Position numbers and translations under genes: made by a program
The notes under the pieces: generated by a model
The model's input: the letters and a program-made list of their open reading frames with translations, nothing else
Databases searched by the model: none
Told to the model about the DNA's origin: nothing
Shown: piece after piece, positions 17,704-28,466 of the stretch
How positions within the stretch are numbered: the stretch's first letter is position 1
How the letters are laid out: each line of letters opens with the position of its first letter
Assembly: GCF_001598275.1 (NCBI RefSeq)
Contig: NZ_BCYQ01000013.1
Coordinates: forward strand, 1-64,000
Reading direction: 5' to 3'
Length of the DNA stretch: 64,000 nucleotides
Origin: Moraxella oblonga NBRC 102422
GTDB taxonomy: Bacteria > Pseudomonadota > Gammaproteobacteria > Pseudomonadales > Moraxellaceae

Positions 17704-18159
17704 ATGTCTCACTTACGCCCCCAATTTTGGCAACTGCCCCTCACCACACTCACCGATGATGAGTGGGAAGCCCTATGCGATGGTTGTGGGGTGTGTTGTT
17801 TGGTGAAATTTTTGGACGATGACAACCCAAAATACACCGAATACACCGATGTGGCGTGCAAACTTCTTGATTGCACCACAGGGCGATGTGCTGATTACAC
17901 CAACCGCAAAACTTTTGTGCCTGATTGCATTTCTTTGACTTATCAAATGCTAGAAGGTTTGATGTGGCTACCGTCCCATTGTGCCTATAAACGGCGGTAT
18001 TTAAATTTGCCCTTACCCAAATGGCATTATTTAATCGCAGGCGAAAAGATACACGCCAAAGGTTTAAAGCAAATTGGCGTGGCAGGGCGGTGTTATTCTG
18101 AAACTTTATTTGATGATGAAGAAATAGAAGAGCGGATAATTAAATGGGTAAAAATCTAA
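17704..18159 (+). CDS. YcgN/UPF0260 cysteine-cluster protein
   Basis: A 151-residue protein with the UPF0260 cysteine pattern CDGCGVCC near residue 26 and further conserved Cys in VACKLLDC, GRCADY and VPDCIS, suggesting a metal or Fe-S site. The function is unknown. ATG 17704 has GGAAAA at the right distance; a TTG four codons earlier is less likely. Its last 4 nt overlap the end of the convergent gene. Confidence 0.88.
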   Translation: MSHLRPQFWQLPLTTLTDDEWEALCDGCGVCCLVKFLDDDNPKYTEYTDVACKLLDCTTGRCADYTNRKTFVPDCISLTYQMLEGLMWLPSHCAYKRRYLNLPLPKWHYLIAGEKIHAKGLKQIGVAGRCYSETLFDDEEIEERIIKWVKI

Positions 18160-19220
18160 TCGCCTTTGGTAAATTTGCCATTATGACAAAGTTTATTAAT
18201 TTCATCAAAGGAAATTCTTATCATACCCAAACTTTGGATAATAGAAACTTTGCCATCTGAATTGATATTGGTTTTATTTTCTTGGCATTCTATTTTAAGG
18301 GGTTTTTGGTTAAATTCATTTTGCCATTTACCGCCTTGTAATTTAAATTGCACAGAGTGTGATTGGGCAAGCATTGGCGAAATAAACAATAACAAACTAA
18401 ATAAAAATCCTGTTGCCATTGGTACAAATAAAATCAAAGAAATAGCCCCTTGTAGTTCTTTATTTTCATTATAAACATAATAAAGACCAAACACACCAAC
18501 CAATACCGCCACACCCATAAAAATGGACGACATATTATTAAAATCTAGGGTAATAAATTTATCAACATAAAAAAGTACCCCCATTACTATAAATAAGAAA
18601 AAAGATAAATATGCCAAATGCCCTGAGCGTTTGCCAAGGTCTTGTAATTGGGGTGCATTGTCTTTGATATAGGCTTGATTATCAATGATGGTGGGTGTAT
18701 GTCCATATTTAGCAAAGAGTGCCAATAGTTCATCAAAATTATCAATTTCCCACATATTTTGGGCAATCATAAATTTTTGGCTGATTTTAATTCGGTGTTG
18801 TTTTTTACTGGCGTGAACAATTAGGGTTTTGTTAAACTCTTTTAAATAAGGGTCGCTTTTTGATAACAATTTTCCCATCATTTCTTGAACTAAATTTTCA
18901 GTATAGTCTATTTTATCAATGTCTTTTAATAAAATTGGTGTGGAATTTGGTAATTTGTTTAAAAATTTGCTATTTGTTCTAATACCTTTATCATCAATAA
19001 TTAAAGTAATATTATCTATTTTTTCTTTAAAATACCATCGCACCAAAAAATAAAAAACAAAGCTAATACTCATCGCCAGCACAAAATTTTGCCAATAAGG
19101 AATATCTTTTGGCAAAAAGATTAAGATAAGTGTTGGTATGATATAGATAATGGGCAATGTAATTGCCAATAGATAGCTTTGTGCCTGCTTTTGGCGAATG
19201 GGGTGGTATTTGGGACGCAT
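18156..19220 (-). CDS. Membrane protein of unknown function
   Basis: A 354-residue protein. Two membrane segments near the N-terminus (SYLLAITLPIIYIIPTLILI and FVLAMSISFVFYFLVRW) are followed by a soluble part. Three or four further hydrophobic segments come next (for example LAYLSFFLFIVMGVLFYV), then a C-terminal soluble tail with a Cys pair. ATG 19220 is chosen because AAGGAAAAAA directly precedes it; an upstream frame to 19373 would run into the corC promoter. I do not recognise the family. Confidence 0.7.
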   Translation of the reverse strand: MRPKYHPIRQKQAQSYLLAITLPIIYIIPTLILIFLPKDIPYWQNFVLAMSISFVFYFLVRWYFKEKIDNITLIIDDKGIRTNSKFLNKLPNSTPILLKDIDKIDYTENLVQEMMGKLLSKSDPYLKEFNKTLIVHASKKQHRIKISQKFMIAQNMWEIDNFDELLALFAKYGHTPTIIDNQAYIKDNAPQLQDLGKRSGHLAYLSFFLFIVMGVLFYVDKFITLDFNNMSSIFMGVAVLVGVFGLYYVYNENKELQGAISLILFVPMATGFLFSLLLFISPMLAQSHSVQFKLQGGKWQNEFNQKPLKIECQENKTNINSDGKVSIIQSLGMIRISFDEINKLCHNGKFTKGD

Positions 19221-19372
19221 TTTTTTCCTTAAAAATGAAATTTGAACTTTTATTATCAATGTTTTTATTTTAAAAATCAAGTACTTTATAAAATGACAAA
19301 AAATAATTGCATATTTGGCAAAAATACGATAAAGTAAACACTTATTTTTCATAGAGGTTAAAAATAACACCA

Positions 19373-20230
19373 ATGTCAGACGATAGTAGTAGTTGGCGAC
19401 GTGGTTTAAAGCGTTGGCTCTCCACCGCCCCAGAAACTCGTGATGATTTGTTAAACCTTATCCAAGAATCCAGACGTTTTTTGGATTCTGATATGGTGGA
19501 TATGCTAGAAGGCGTACTGGATTTGCCTGCCACACAGGTGCGTGAAATCATGACACCACGCCCCCAAGTAAAAGCCATTGGTAGTGATGATGATTTATCG
19601 GACATATTAAAACTTGTGCTTGATAGTGAGCATTCTCGCTACCCTGTCTTTGATACGCATGATGACGATACAGTGCTTGGCATTTTACTTGTAAAAGATT
19701 TGATTGGCATATTACACCAACGTTTAGACACGCCAGACATACCATTATCACTGGACAAACTTGTCAGAAAACCCCTGTACATCGCCGAGACCGCTCGTGC
19801 TGACACCCTACTCCGTTCCCTACAAAAGGCTCAGGTTCATATGGCGATAGTTGTTGATGAGTTTGGCTCGGTGGTAGGTGTGGTTACCATGGAAGATTTG
19901 TTAGAAGAAATTGTTGGTGACATTGTGGACGAACACGATGACATAGACGAAGATAGCACAATCAACAACATCATTCCCCACGCTGAAAAAAATAATGTTT
20001 GGTTGGTGCAAGCCTCCACACCCATCTATGATTGCAATAATGAATTAGGCACAACCTTTGATGACACCGATGTAGATACGATGGGCGGTTTGGTCATGCA
20101 AGCACTTGGAGCGGTTAGTCATTTGGAAGGTGAAATGGTCATCATCAATGACTGGCAAATTACCGTCATTGATGTTGAGGGGAGATTTATTCATTTGCTA
20201 GAATTAAGTCAAGTAGCAAACGAATCATAA
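19373..20230 (+). CDS. corC: CorC/HlyC-family CBS-domain protein
   Basis: A 285-residue soluble protein. It carries the family signature VREIMTPRPQV (about 56-66), two CBS domains (about 70-185, including SRYPVFDTHDDDTVLGILLV and MAIVVDEFGSVVGVVTMEDL), then the acidic EEIVGDIVDEHDD link and the CorC_HlyC C-terminal domain. It is linked to Mg/Co homeostasis. The usual neighbours lnt and ybeY are absent here. GAGG about 15 nt upstream is a weak ribosome binding site. A terminator follows. Confidence 0.9.
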   Translation: MSDDSSSWRRGLKRWLSTAPETRDDLLNLIQESRRFLDSDMVDMLEGVLDLPATQVREIMTPRPQVKAIGSDDDLSDILKLVLDSEHSRYPVFDTHDDDTVLGILLVKDLIGILHQRLDTPDIPLSLDKLVRKPLYIAETARADTLLRSLQKAQVHMAIVVDEFGSVVGVVTMEDLLEEIVGDIVDEHDDIDEDSTINNIIPHAEKNNVWLVQASTPIYDCNNELGTTFDDTDVDTMGGLVMQALGAVSHLEGEMVIINDWQITVIDVEGRFIHLLELSQVANES

Positions 20231-20237
20231 ATTACAT

Positions 20238-20261
20238 AAAACCTGACTTTTGTCGGGTTTT
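20238..20261 (+). terminator. Rho-independent terminator after corC
   Basis: A 10-bp stem AAAACCTGAC/GTCGGGTTTT (one G-U pair) with a T-rich tail, 8 nt after the corC stop. Confidence 0.8.
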
Positions 20262-20539
20262 ACTTTTGTAAAATGGTGCAAACTTAAATACATTTCAAAA
20301 ATAGAATTTGTGCATATTAGTAAATTCTATTTAAAATAAACACAGGTTTTTTGTTTGTGGTGAGTTTGTCAAACCATAAAGAAAAACCCTAAAAAATAAA
20401 AGGCAAGGGCGATTGTTAAACTTTTGCATTGCTTTTTAATTTGGTTGTGCCACAATCACACAACCAAATAAAATTCAAACAAACAAAAGAGTGCCAACGG
20501 TACAAGATATGTATAATTATTGGCACACATTTGATTGAT
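20262..20539. other. Intergenic region between convergent corC and serS
   Basis: About 280 nt, A+T-rich, with no supportable gene. Two hairpins are visible. AAATAGAATTT/AAATTCTATTT (20299-20332) is a perfect 11-bp stem. TTTGGTTGTG/CACAACCAAA (about 20440-20468) is a perfect 10-bp stem downstream of serS and may terminate it, although a clear U-run is missing. Confidence 0.5.
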
Positions 20540-21829
<1,290 letters not shown>

Positions 21830-21934
21830 TTAATGATAGCAAATTTACCACAAAATTTCACTTGTTTTTATTTTAACGGTTTATTTTTTGGTAAGTTTTG
21901 GGTAAGATAAGCATTTTTAGTTTCGGATACGATT

Positions 21935-22597
21935 ATGAGCAAAAAATCCAAACCACAAGCCCTTTATCCCTACACCCTACAACCTGTCGCTCTAAATTTG
22001 ACCGAAGATGAATTTAAGTCCGCCCAATTTGCCCTGTTTGAACGTAGCAAAAACGCCTACGGTCTAAAATCCCTACGCAAAACCGAATGGATTGTACTGG
22101 CGGTAATGACGGTGGTTGCAATACTAGGATTGGTCTTTGTCAAAAATTATTCTGTCATCATTTTTTGGCTCATGCTGATATTGGTGGCGTTGTATTTGGT
22201 GGTACGCACCGTTGGGCTAAAAAAATACATGGAAAAAGAATATCAAAAACAAGTTGATAGCACCCATCTGCCTGATGAAATGAAAGATTTAAAAGTAGGT
22301 GTACAAAGTCATGGCTTGGTCATCTCTATGCCCAGACAAAATATGCCAAACAGCAAAGAAATGCGTGGCATTAATATGGCTCACGCCAGCACTCAACAAG
22401 GCATAATCCCTTGGTCGGCGGTCAGCTCGTGGGATGAAACAGAACATTTTTTATACATCATGTTTGAGTTGCAAGGTCAAAAAGGTAGCCAAATCATTCC
22501 CAAACGCCTAAACCCCACCCTACCCATTGACAGCATCAAAAAGCATTTACAAGAAATCACGCCAAAGGGCTTGAAAACTGACGGAATGGTAATATAA
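21935..22597 (+). CDS. YcxB-like membrane protein of unknown function
   Basis: A 220-residue protein with two adjacent membrane helices at about 49-90 (WIVLAVMTVVAILGLVFV and IIFWLMLILVALYLVV). The C-terminal cytoplasmic domain carries IIPWSAVSSWDETEHFLYIMF and a late IIPKR, the layout of the YcxB-like family (inferred from pattern, not searched). The function is unknown. It is followed directly by a Fur-like box that probably belongs to dps. Confidence 0.6.
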   Translation: MSKKSKPQALYPYTLQPVALNLTEDEFKSAQFALFERSKNAYGLKSLRKTEWIVLAVMTVVAILGLVFVKNYSVIIFWLMLILVALYLVVRTVGLKKYMEKEYQKQVDSTHLPDEMKDLKVGVQSHGLVISMPRQNMPNSKEMRGINMAHASTQQGIIPWSAVSSWDETEHFLYIMFELQGQKGSQIIPKRLNPTLPIDSIKKHLQEITPKGLKTDGMVI

Positions 22598-22614
22598 TAA
22601 TGATTATCATTAAA
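22596..22614 (+). promoter_or_regulatory. Fur-box-like operator upstream of dps
   Basis: AATAATGATTATCATTAAA agrees closely with the 19-bp Fur consensus (GATAATGATAATCATTATC) and contains the perfect palindrome TAATGAT-T-ATCATTA (22598-22612). It lies about 155 nt upstream of the dps ATG. A 14-bp palindrome TGCTTAGCTAAGCA (22700-22713) lies between. Iron control of dps is expected in many bacteria; here it is inferred. Confidence 0.65.
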
Positions 22615-22769
22615 TCCCCTAATAATAGTAGGGCATTTATTGAATAAATTGATGATAGTCATAAAAATCGTCAATTTTACTTATCATAGAAGTATGATAT
22701 GCTTAGCTAAGCAAATTGATATGTTATTATCAATTTAAATTTTTAAACAAACCAATACGGAGAAACCGC

Positions 22770-23240
22770 ATGGCGACCAATCAAATCGGACTGGCAAATG
22801 CAGAATTAACCCCAGTCATCAAAGCCCTAAACGCCCTACTATCAAGCTACCACATCTTTTACATCAACGTGCGTGGTTACCATTGGAACATCAAAGGTGA
22901 GCATTTTTTCACTTTACACCCTAAATTTGAAGAGCTTTATACCGAAATCCAACTACAAATTGACGCCATTGCTGAGCGGATTTTGACTTTGGGTGGTACG
23001 CCACTACACGCTTATAGCGAATTTAGCACAAACACCAAACTTGCCGAAGACCAAAACATCTACGAAGGTCGCGCTTGTGTTGAAGGTGTGGTTAGAGGCT
23101 TGCAAGCCTTGATTGAAGAGCAACGTGCTCTTGCCGAACTTGCCGAACAAGCAGGCGATCAAGGCTCAGTAGACCTTGTATCAGAATACGTCCAAGCCCA
23201 AGAAAAAGAAGTGTGGATGTACAATGCTTTCTTAGGCTAG
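22770..23240 (+). CDS. dps: Dps family DNA-binding ferritin-like protein
   Basis: A 156-residue protein. The Dps ferroxidase motif is split across NVRGYHWNIKGEHFFTLH (about 32-49) and KFEELYTEIQLQIDAIAERI, supplying the conserved His, Asp and Glu ligands. Dps forms dodecamers that oxidise and store iron and shield DNA from peroxide. GGAG lies 8 nt before ATG 22770; a TTG at 22716 is not needed. A Fur-like box upstream suggests iron-dependent expression. A strong terminator follows. Confidence 0.95.
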   Translation: MATNQIGLANAELTPVIKALNALLSSYHIFYINVRGYHWNIKGEHFFTLHPKFEELYTEIQLQIDAIAERILTLGGTPLHAYSEFSTNTKLAEDQNIYEGRACVEGVVRGLQALIEEQRALAELAEQAGDQGSVDLVSEYVQAQEKEVWMYNAFLG

Positions 23241-23254
23241 TTTTTACCAAACAC

Positions 23255-23287
23255 AAAACTCTCTTGATTATCAAGGGAGTTTTATTT
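23255..23287 (+). terminator. Terminator after dps
   Basis: Stem AAAACTCTCTTGAT / TCAAGGGAGTTTT (one mismatch) followed by ATTTTG. Confidence 0.85.
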
Positions 23288-23370
23288 TGTTACAAGTATT
23301 GTACGTAAAAATTTGGGAACGAATAGTAAAATTTGATATAATCAATCGGTCTATTTTTATTTTATCAACC

Positions 23371-23997
23371 ATGCCCAAACAACGCCTAAAAGCTTGGCTA
23401 CCCACCCCCGAATCACTGCGTGAAAACAAAGTGATTGGGTGGTTTGCACCCTTTTTGGCTGACCCTAGACTGTGGCAATTAAACCGCAACTCCCTAAGAC
23501 GAGGGGTTTATGTGGGCGTGTTGTGTGCCTTTTTCCCCCTACCCGGTCAAATGCCACTTGCTATTATTGGGGCATTACTCACTCGTGCCAATATTCCCAT
23601 GTCTATCGCCCTGACATGGATTACCAACCCTTTGACAACCATTCCTGTGTTTTGGTTTGCGTATATGGTGGGTGCAAAACTCTTGGGTGAACCGCTCATT
23701 GGGCTTAGAGAGGTTGGCGTAATCTTGACAGAATTAACCCTATGGATTTTTGGTTCTGGTAGTCCACCTGCCCATCATGTATTTTCGTTCACCGCCTTTG
23801 TGCTTGGTTTGTGCATTACAGGTATTGTTAGTAGTATCTTAGCTGGGCTGATTTTTCGTCTCGTATGGCGATGGCAGATTGTGGCAGATTGGCGTAAACG
23901 ACACGGCTACAACGAAAATGCCCCCAAGTTTAGCAACCAAAAGGGGCATAAAAATCGTGAAAGCCAGCAAAATGGCACAGATGATTTTTCTATTTAA
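23371..23997 (+). CDS. DUF2062 membrane protein
   Basis: A 208-residue protein with the DUF2062 core: a soluble N-terminal LW-rich segment, then RRGVYVGVLCAFFPLPGQM and ITNPLTTIPVFWFAYMVG with hydrophobic helices. The family is of unknown function, often near cell-envelope genes. ATG 23371 (MPKQRLKAW) is preferred; upstream codons from 23287 lie in the dps terminator. A shared bidirectional terminator separates it from convergent lolD. Confidence 0.85.
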   Translation: MPKQRLKAWLPTPESLRENKVIGWFAPFLADPRLWQLNRNSLRRGVYVGVLCAFFPLPGQMPLAIIGALLTRANIPMSIALTWITNPLTTIPVFWFAYMVGAKLLGEPLIGLREVGVILTELTLWIFGSGSPPAHHVFSFTAFVLGLCITGIVSSILAGLIFRLVWRWQIVADWRKRHGYNENAPKFSNQKGHKNRESQQNGTDDFSI

Positions 23998-24028
23998 AAA
24001 ACAGATTTTTGATAAAAATCTGTTTTTT
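23996..24028. terminator. Bidirectional terminator between the DUF2062 gene and lolD
   Basis: Perfect 15-bp stem AAAAAACAGATTTTT / AAAAATCTGTTTTTT with a 3-nt loop; A- and T-runs on either side suit both strands. Confidence 0.92.
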
Positions 24029-24044
24029 GGTAAACTTTAACCAT

Positions 24045-24719
24045 TCAAACCCACGCCCCACTCTTCATTTCTAGCACCCTATCAGCACGGCTTGCTAACT
24101 GCCTATCGTGCGTTACCATAATAAGTGCCATACCCAGATTATTTTGTAATTCTGACAACAAATCAAACACTGCTTTGGCATTGTCATCATCTAAGTTACC
24201 TGTCGGCTCATCAGCCAGCACCAGTTTTGGCTCACTCACCAACGCACGAGCAATCGCCACACGCTGACGCTCACCACCTGATAGCTCACTTGGACGATGG
24301 TGAGTACGGTGCGACAGACCCACTTTATCAAGCAGGGCATTGGCACGTTCTTTGGCTTGTCTGATGGATACATCATGACGCATGAGCAAGGGCATGGCGA
24401 CATTTTCGGTGGCACTAAATTCTGGCAACAAATGATGAAATTGATAAATAAAACCCAAACTCTCATTTCTAAGTTTGCCTCGTTGGGTTTCGTTTAAATG
24501 ATTGATACATACGCCATTGACCCAAACTTCACCTGTGGTTGGCGTATCAAGCCCCCCCAAAAGATGTAAAAGTGTGCTTTTGCCAGAACCACTACTACCC
24601 ACAATGGCAAGCCGTTCGCCTTTTTGAACCGTCAAATCCAATCCAGAGAGTACGGCGGTTTTGATTTTACCTTCATCATAAATCTTACTGATGTTTTTGG
24701 CTTCTAAAATGACACTCAT
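24045..24719 (-). CDS. lolD: Lipoprotein-releasing ABC transporter ATPase
   Basis: A 224-residue ABC ATPase. Walker A is [16 protein letters not shown] (about 37-52), the signature is [15 protein letters not shown], and Walker B is [12 protein letters not shown] with the switch His in VTHDRQ. LolD powers release of outer-membrane lipoproteins from the inner membrane to LolA. It lies 11 nt downstream of the LolC/E permease gene, confirming the assignment over other MacB-like systems. AGGAAAAAG precedes the ATG. Confidence 0.94.
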   Translation of the reverse strand: MSVILEAKNISKIYDEGKIKTAVLSGLDLTVQKGERLAIVGSSGSGKSTLLHLLGGLDTPTTGEVWVNGVCINHLNETQRGKLRNESLGFIYQFHHLLPEFSATENVAMPLLMRHDVSIRQAKERANALLDKVGLSHRTHHRPSELSGGERQRVAIARALVSEPKLVLADEPTGNLDDDNAKAVFDLLSELQNNLGMALIMVTHDRQLASRADRVLEMKSGAWV

Positions 24720-24730
24720 TATCTTTTTCC

Positions 24731-25969
24731 TTATTCATAACGCAAGGTTTGGGCAGGCTGGATTTTGGAGGCTCGCAACGCAGGATAAATCGTCATCAAA
24801 AACGACAACAAAAATGACGATGACGTAATGATAACCACGTCAAGCACTTTGACCTGAGATGGCAGATAATTAACAGGATAAGCATCAAACAAATGCAAAT
24901 TCATGACTTCGTTGACCCAACTTAACAAATCTCCCACCGTCATCGCAAAAGTTACCCCCAAAATCGTCCCTGCCACCGTACCAATCACTCCAATAATCAT
25001 GCCCTGAACCATAAAAACTTGCATGATAAGGCGTGGGCTTGCCCCAAAGGTCTTTAAGATAGCAATGTCGGACTTTTTGTCAGTAACAAGCATAACAAGG
25101 CTCGATACGATGTTAAAAGATGCAATCACCACGATTAAAAAGAGCAGTAAGCCAATCATCGCCTTTTCCATTTGAATGGCACTAAATAAGTTACCATGCG
25201 TACTCGTCCAATCATTTGCCATCAGACGCTGTGGGTCTAGGGCTTGGGCTTTTTGGCTGGCTTGTGGAGCAACAAACAAATCATTCATCTTGAAGCGAAT
25301 GCCCTGAGCCCCTTCTGGTAAACGCAGTAGCACGCCTGCATCACGCATAGAGACATAACCCATGTGGCTATCAATCTCTTGACTGATATTGTACACCCCC
25401 ACCACCGTAAAGCGTTTAAAGCGAGGTACAATCCCCGCCACAGATGGCGATGCTTCGGGCAATACGAGCGTTACTTTATCACCCAATCCCGCACCTATTG
25501 ATTCTGCCATGCTTTTACCAAGCACGATGCCAAACTCGCCTGATTTTAAGTTGTCAAACTCGCCTGCTTTCATGTGATTGGCAATGATAGAGACTTTTTT
25601 TTCGTATTCAGGTTCAACACCATAAACCATAATCCCAGCAACCTGCCCATTGGCGGTGAGCATGCCTTGAAGCTGGATAAATGGGGCGGTTGCTACGATG
25701 TTTTTGTCATTCTTTTCAATCTGTTTGGCAAGCTCTTGCCAATCTGGAAGAATCTCATAAGACGTAACAGATGCTTGGGAAACCATGCCCAAAATACGAG
25801 TTTTTAACTCTCTGTCAAAGCCATTCATCACCGACAAAACAGTAATCAGTACTGCCACCCCAAGCGTCAAACCAATCATAGAAATCAAGGAAATGAACGA
25901 AATGAAGCCGTTTTTGCGTTCGGCTCTGGTGTACCGCAAACCAATAAATAAAGCCAAAGGGCGAAACAT
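24731..25969 (-). CDS. lolC: Lipoprotein-releasing ABC transporter permease, LolC/LolE family
   Basis: A 412-residue FtsX/MacB-type permease. An N-terminal membrane helix ([20 protein letters not shown]) is followed by a large periplasmic domain (about 50-260) and three C-terminal helices. It begins [21 protein letters not shown], the LolC/E signature. Only one permease gene is present, so it may work as a homodimer (LolF-type), as known in species lacking separate LolC and LolE; other copies could lie elsewhere. ATG 25969 has GAGAAAG upstream and is preferred to a TTG at 25981. Confidence 0.9.
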   Translation of the reverse strand: MFRPLALFIGLRYTRAERKNGFISFISLISMIGLTLGVAVLITVLSVMNGFDRELKTRILGMVSQASVTSYEILPDWQELAKQIEKNDKNIVATAPFIQLQGMLTANGQVAGIMVYGVEPEYEKKVSIIANHMKAGEFDNLKSGEFGIVLGKSMAESIGAGLGDKVTLVLPEASPSVAGIVPRFKRFTVVGVYNISQEIDSHMGYVSMRDAGVLLRLPEGAQGIRFKMNDLFVAPQASQKAQALDPQRLMANDWTSTHGNLFSAIQMEKAMIGLLLFLIVVIASFNIVSSLVMLVTDKKSDIAILKTFGASPRLIMQVFMVQGMIIGVIGTVAGTILGVTFAMTVGDLLSWVNEVMNLHLFDAYPVNYLPSQVKVLDVVIITSSSFLLSFLMTIYPALRASKIQPAQTLRYE

Positions 25970-26114
25970 AATCTTTCTCAAAACAAATTTGCGATAGTTT
26001 ACCTTATTTTGGATTATTAAGTTTAAGTTTTTTGGGAAAATTTTGGCATAAAGATTGATTTTTTAAAAAAATCCCCCTATTTAAGAGCAAAAGTGACACT
26101 CTATCGGACACATC

Positions 26115-27083
26115 ATGACAGGTCAAACCACTCAATATCACTACAAATACACCACGACACCCATTTCAACCAAACCACCAAAAGTGGATTTGCCGTGTGA
26201 AAAAAACGCCAACCATGGCGACCATTGGGCGATTTTGACAGACGACATTACAAACGTGGCAGATTGGTTCCAACAAACGCTTGACACCGCCAAAGTTCCC
26301 ACAGGATTGACTGCCAGCACCACACAGGACGATAAGCTATTAATCGCCCAAGACACCACTTGCCACATCAAGCAAATATTTTCCCTAGAAAATGGGCGAC
26401 CCACCGAATTTATCAACGCCTACCCAAGCGTGGACAGTCCTTATGGCGTGCATTGTATGATTGAACGAGTGATTTGTTGTGAACACACCTCTGATGCCAT
26501 TTTACGCCTTAGCACCAAAGACGGCACAACGCTTTATGCGTTTGACCAACTTTATGCCATAAATCAACATCACTACCAAACAAATAAACAATACTACGCC
26601 AATTTTAGTGCATGGGCATACAACATCGAGCCATCTGACCAAAGTGAAACCATCTTGGTTGACGACCCCAAAGCCATACGTTACCACCGTGCTTTTAACG
26701 ACATTGTCTCTGCCAACGGTGGGCAAGTCCCCAAAGACATAGATGACAAAATCCGTGCATGGCAACCTGACGACCCAAATAGCGTGCTTGCTCCTGTGGA
26801 GATTAATTTTGGGCATAGCTGTATCTACCTTTTTGGTGAAACGTTTGGGCAAGAAGATGAAGCATGGTGTCAAGGGCAAGTTTTTGGCATTCATCGCACT
26901 CGCTTTTTTGATAAAGAGCTGATGCTTTTTGATGTGGTGATTTTGCGTGAACCTGACAGTGAGCCACTCGTGGTGAGGATTGCCACCCCTACCACCGCCG
27001 AAAACCAAAAAATCGCCGTCCACGACTATGTCCAAGCCAACATCTGGCTACAAGTGGCGATTTATGGCGAAAATCAAAAATAA
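26115..27083 (+). CDS. Protein of unknown function
   Basis: A 322-residue hydrophilic protein without signal peptide or membrane helix. It contains several Cys (about 28, 94, 131, 137, 138, 252 and 267) and a C-terminal IAVHDYVQANIWLQVAIYG strand-rich end. There is no domain I recognise. It is a single-gene unit with a strong terminator, divergent from lolC. Confidence 0.7.
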   Translation: MTGQTTQYHYKYTTTPISTKPPKVDLPCEKNANHGDHWAILTDDITNVADWFQQTLDTAKVPTGLTASTTQDDKLLIAQDTTCHIKQIFSLENGRPTEFINAYPSVDSPYGVHCMIERVICCEHTSDAILRLSTKDGTTLYAFDQLYAINQHHYQTNKQYYANFSAWAYNIEPSDQSETILVDDPKAIRYHRAFNDIVSANGGQVPKDIDDKIRAWQPDDPNSVLAPVEINFGHSCIYLFGETFGQEDEAWCQGQVFGIHRTRFFDKELMLFDVVILREPDSEPLVVRIATPTTAENQKIAVHDYVQANIWLQVAIYGENQK

Positions 27084-27112
27084 AAAAATGGGGTCAATCG
27101 CCCCATTTTTTA
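27084..27112 (+). terminator. Terminator between convergent genes 26115 and 27122
   Basis: Stem AAAAATGGGG / CCCCATTTTT with a 7-nt loop and further T-run; usable from both sides. Confidence 0.88.
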
Positions 27113-27121
27113 TTTTTAATA

Positions 27122-28339
27122 TCACTCTTCTAATGCCCAATCCCTATCATTCATCGCTCGTTTGATGATAAATCCCACCAAAGCCAACAACACAATCAAT
27201 AAAATCACACCCATCATCAATAATGACATATGATTTTTATAAAAAGACATAATGATGATAAATAAATTCAAACAAATCACCAACAAAGCGACAATCAATC
27301 CAACCCAAGAAATCACGCCCATGTGATGATAAAATCCCGACAATTCATAATCCAACAAATCACCCATGTCATTATCATCAGCCATTTGATAAAATTCATC
27401 AACTTCTTGTTTGGCATGGCGATAAGGAATACCTGCAACATAATAAAAAACCACTATAACAATAAATAACACGCCTGCCCCCATTTTCATGCCTGCAAAA
27501 AAGACCATGATAGATATAAATAACAACAAAGTTGCTAAACCCCCAAATAAAATCCGCCACGTTTGACCACTTGCTCCCACACGGCATTTAAATTGTTGTT
27601 TTTTAAATTTTTCAAAGTCTTGTTGCTTTTGTATTTGTGCTTGTAATGCACTTTCATCAATCACCTCAATACCACGAATAAAGCGTTTATTGATAAAATA
27701 AAACACAACAGATGGCAATCCAAATAAAATCACTGACCAAATAAGTTGCCATTTGCGTTTGTACTGACTGGCTTTAAATTTATCCAATTGAGCATTAAAT
27801 TCATAAATCTTTTGTCCATTAATCTCAATTTCATAAGCCAAACCATCATGCGACCATATCTTTGCCATTTGTCCATGATAAGCATATACTTTATCACACG
27901 CATCATAACCATCATCGTCATCACAATGAAACCGACTGCCATCAATCACCAAATAATAAAAATCTCTTGCCCTCTTACCACTTGTGCGATGATGTCCCCG
28001 AGTCTCTGGCACAATCCCTGTGATGGTAGTCGCTTGGGATTTATCATGAATCAACTCTGGGGCAAATAGCAATCCAGAATGTAAAAAACCTGCATATATC
28101 AACCCAAACACAGGCATCAAAAAAGTACTATTGTTGGGTCTAATTGGTGGTGTGCGATATTTATAAATGGTTAATGCCCCAACTACCATAAAAATACACA
28201 TCATAAATACATAAAATCCCCCCACCAAAAAATAACCAATCGCAATTGCCAACACCCATACAATAACATACGTCATTAAAAATTGAGTGGCACTTATTTT
28301 ATCAATGAAGGTTTGCATTTTTTCAATGAGCAATGACAT
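27122..28339 (-). CDS. Membrane protein of unknown function
   Basis: A 405-residue protein with about seven hydrophobic segments. Two are at 20-55, one near 78, one near 205, two at 265-310 and two near the C-terminus. A soluble loop between about 90 and 180 contains an acidic Cys-flanked run (FHCDDDDGYDACDKVYAY). No family is recognised. It is divergent from metG with a shared 130-nt promoter region. Confidence 0.65.
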   Translation of the reverse strand: MSLLIEKMQTFIDKISATQFLMTYVIVWVLAIAIGYFLVGGFYVFMMCIFMVVGALTIYKYRTPPIRPNNSTFLMPVFGLIYAGFLHSGLLFAPELIHDKSQATTITGIVPETRGHHRTSGKRARDFYYLVIDGSRFHCDDDDGYDACDKVYAYHGQMAKIWSHDGLAYEIEINGQKIYEFNAQLDKFKASQYKRKWQLIWSVILFGLPSVVFYFINKRFIRGIEVIDESALQAQIQKQQDFEKFKKQQFKCRVGASGQTWRILFGGLATLLLFISIMVFFAGMKMGAGVLFIVIVVFYYVAGIPYRHAKQEVDEFYQMADDNDMGDLLDYELSGFYHHMGVISWVGLIVALLVICLNLFIIIMSFYKNHMSLLMMGVILLIVLLALVGFIIKRAMNDRDWALEE

Positions 28340-28466
28340 ATCCTTACCCTTATTTTTTTAAATAACGCCTCATAATAACAAATTTATTCATGGTTTTGTA
28401 GCCAAATTTAGGCTATAATAAACACCATTTTTCCAGATTTTTCAAAAATAACACAAAAGGTACGCC

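Noticed and set aside
19221-19373. N-terminal extension of the membrane protein at 18156
   Set aside because: A good ribosome binding site lies before ATG 19220, and the extension would cover the corC promoter.
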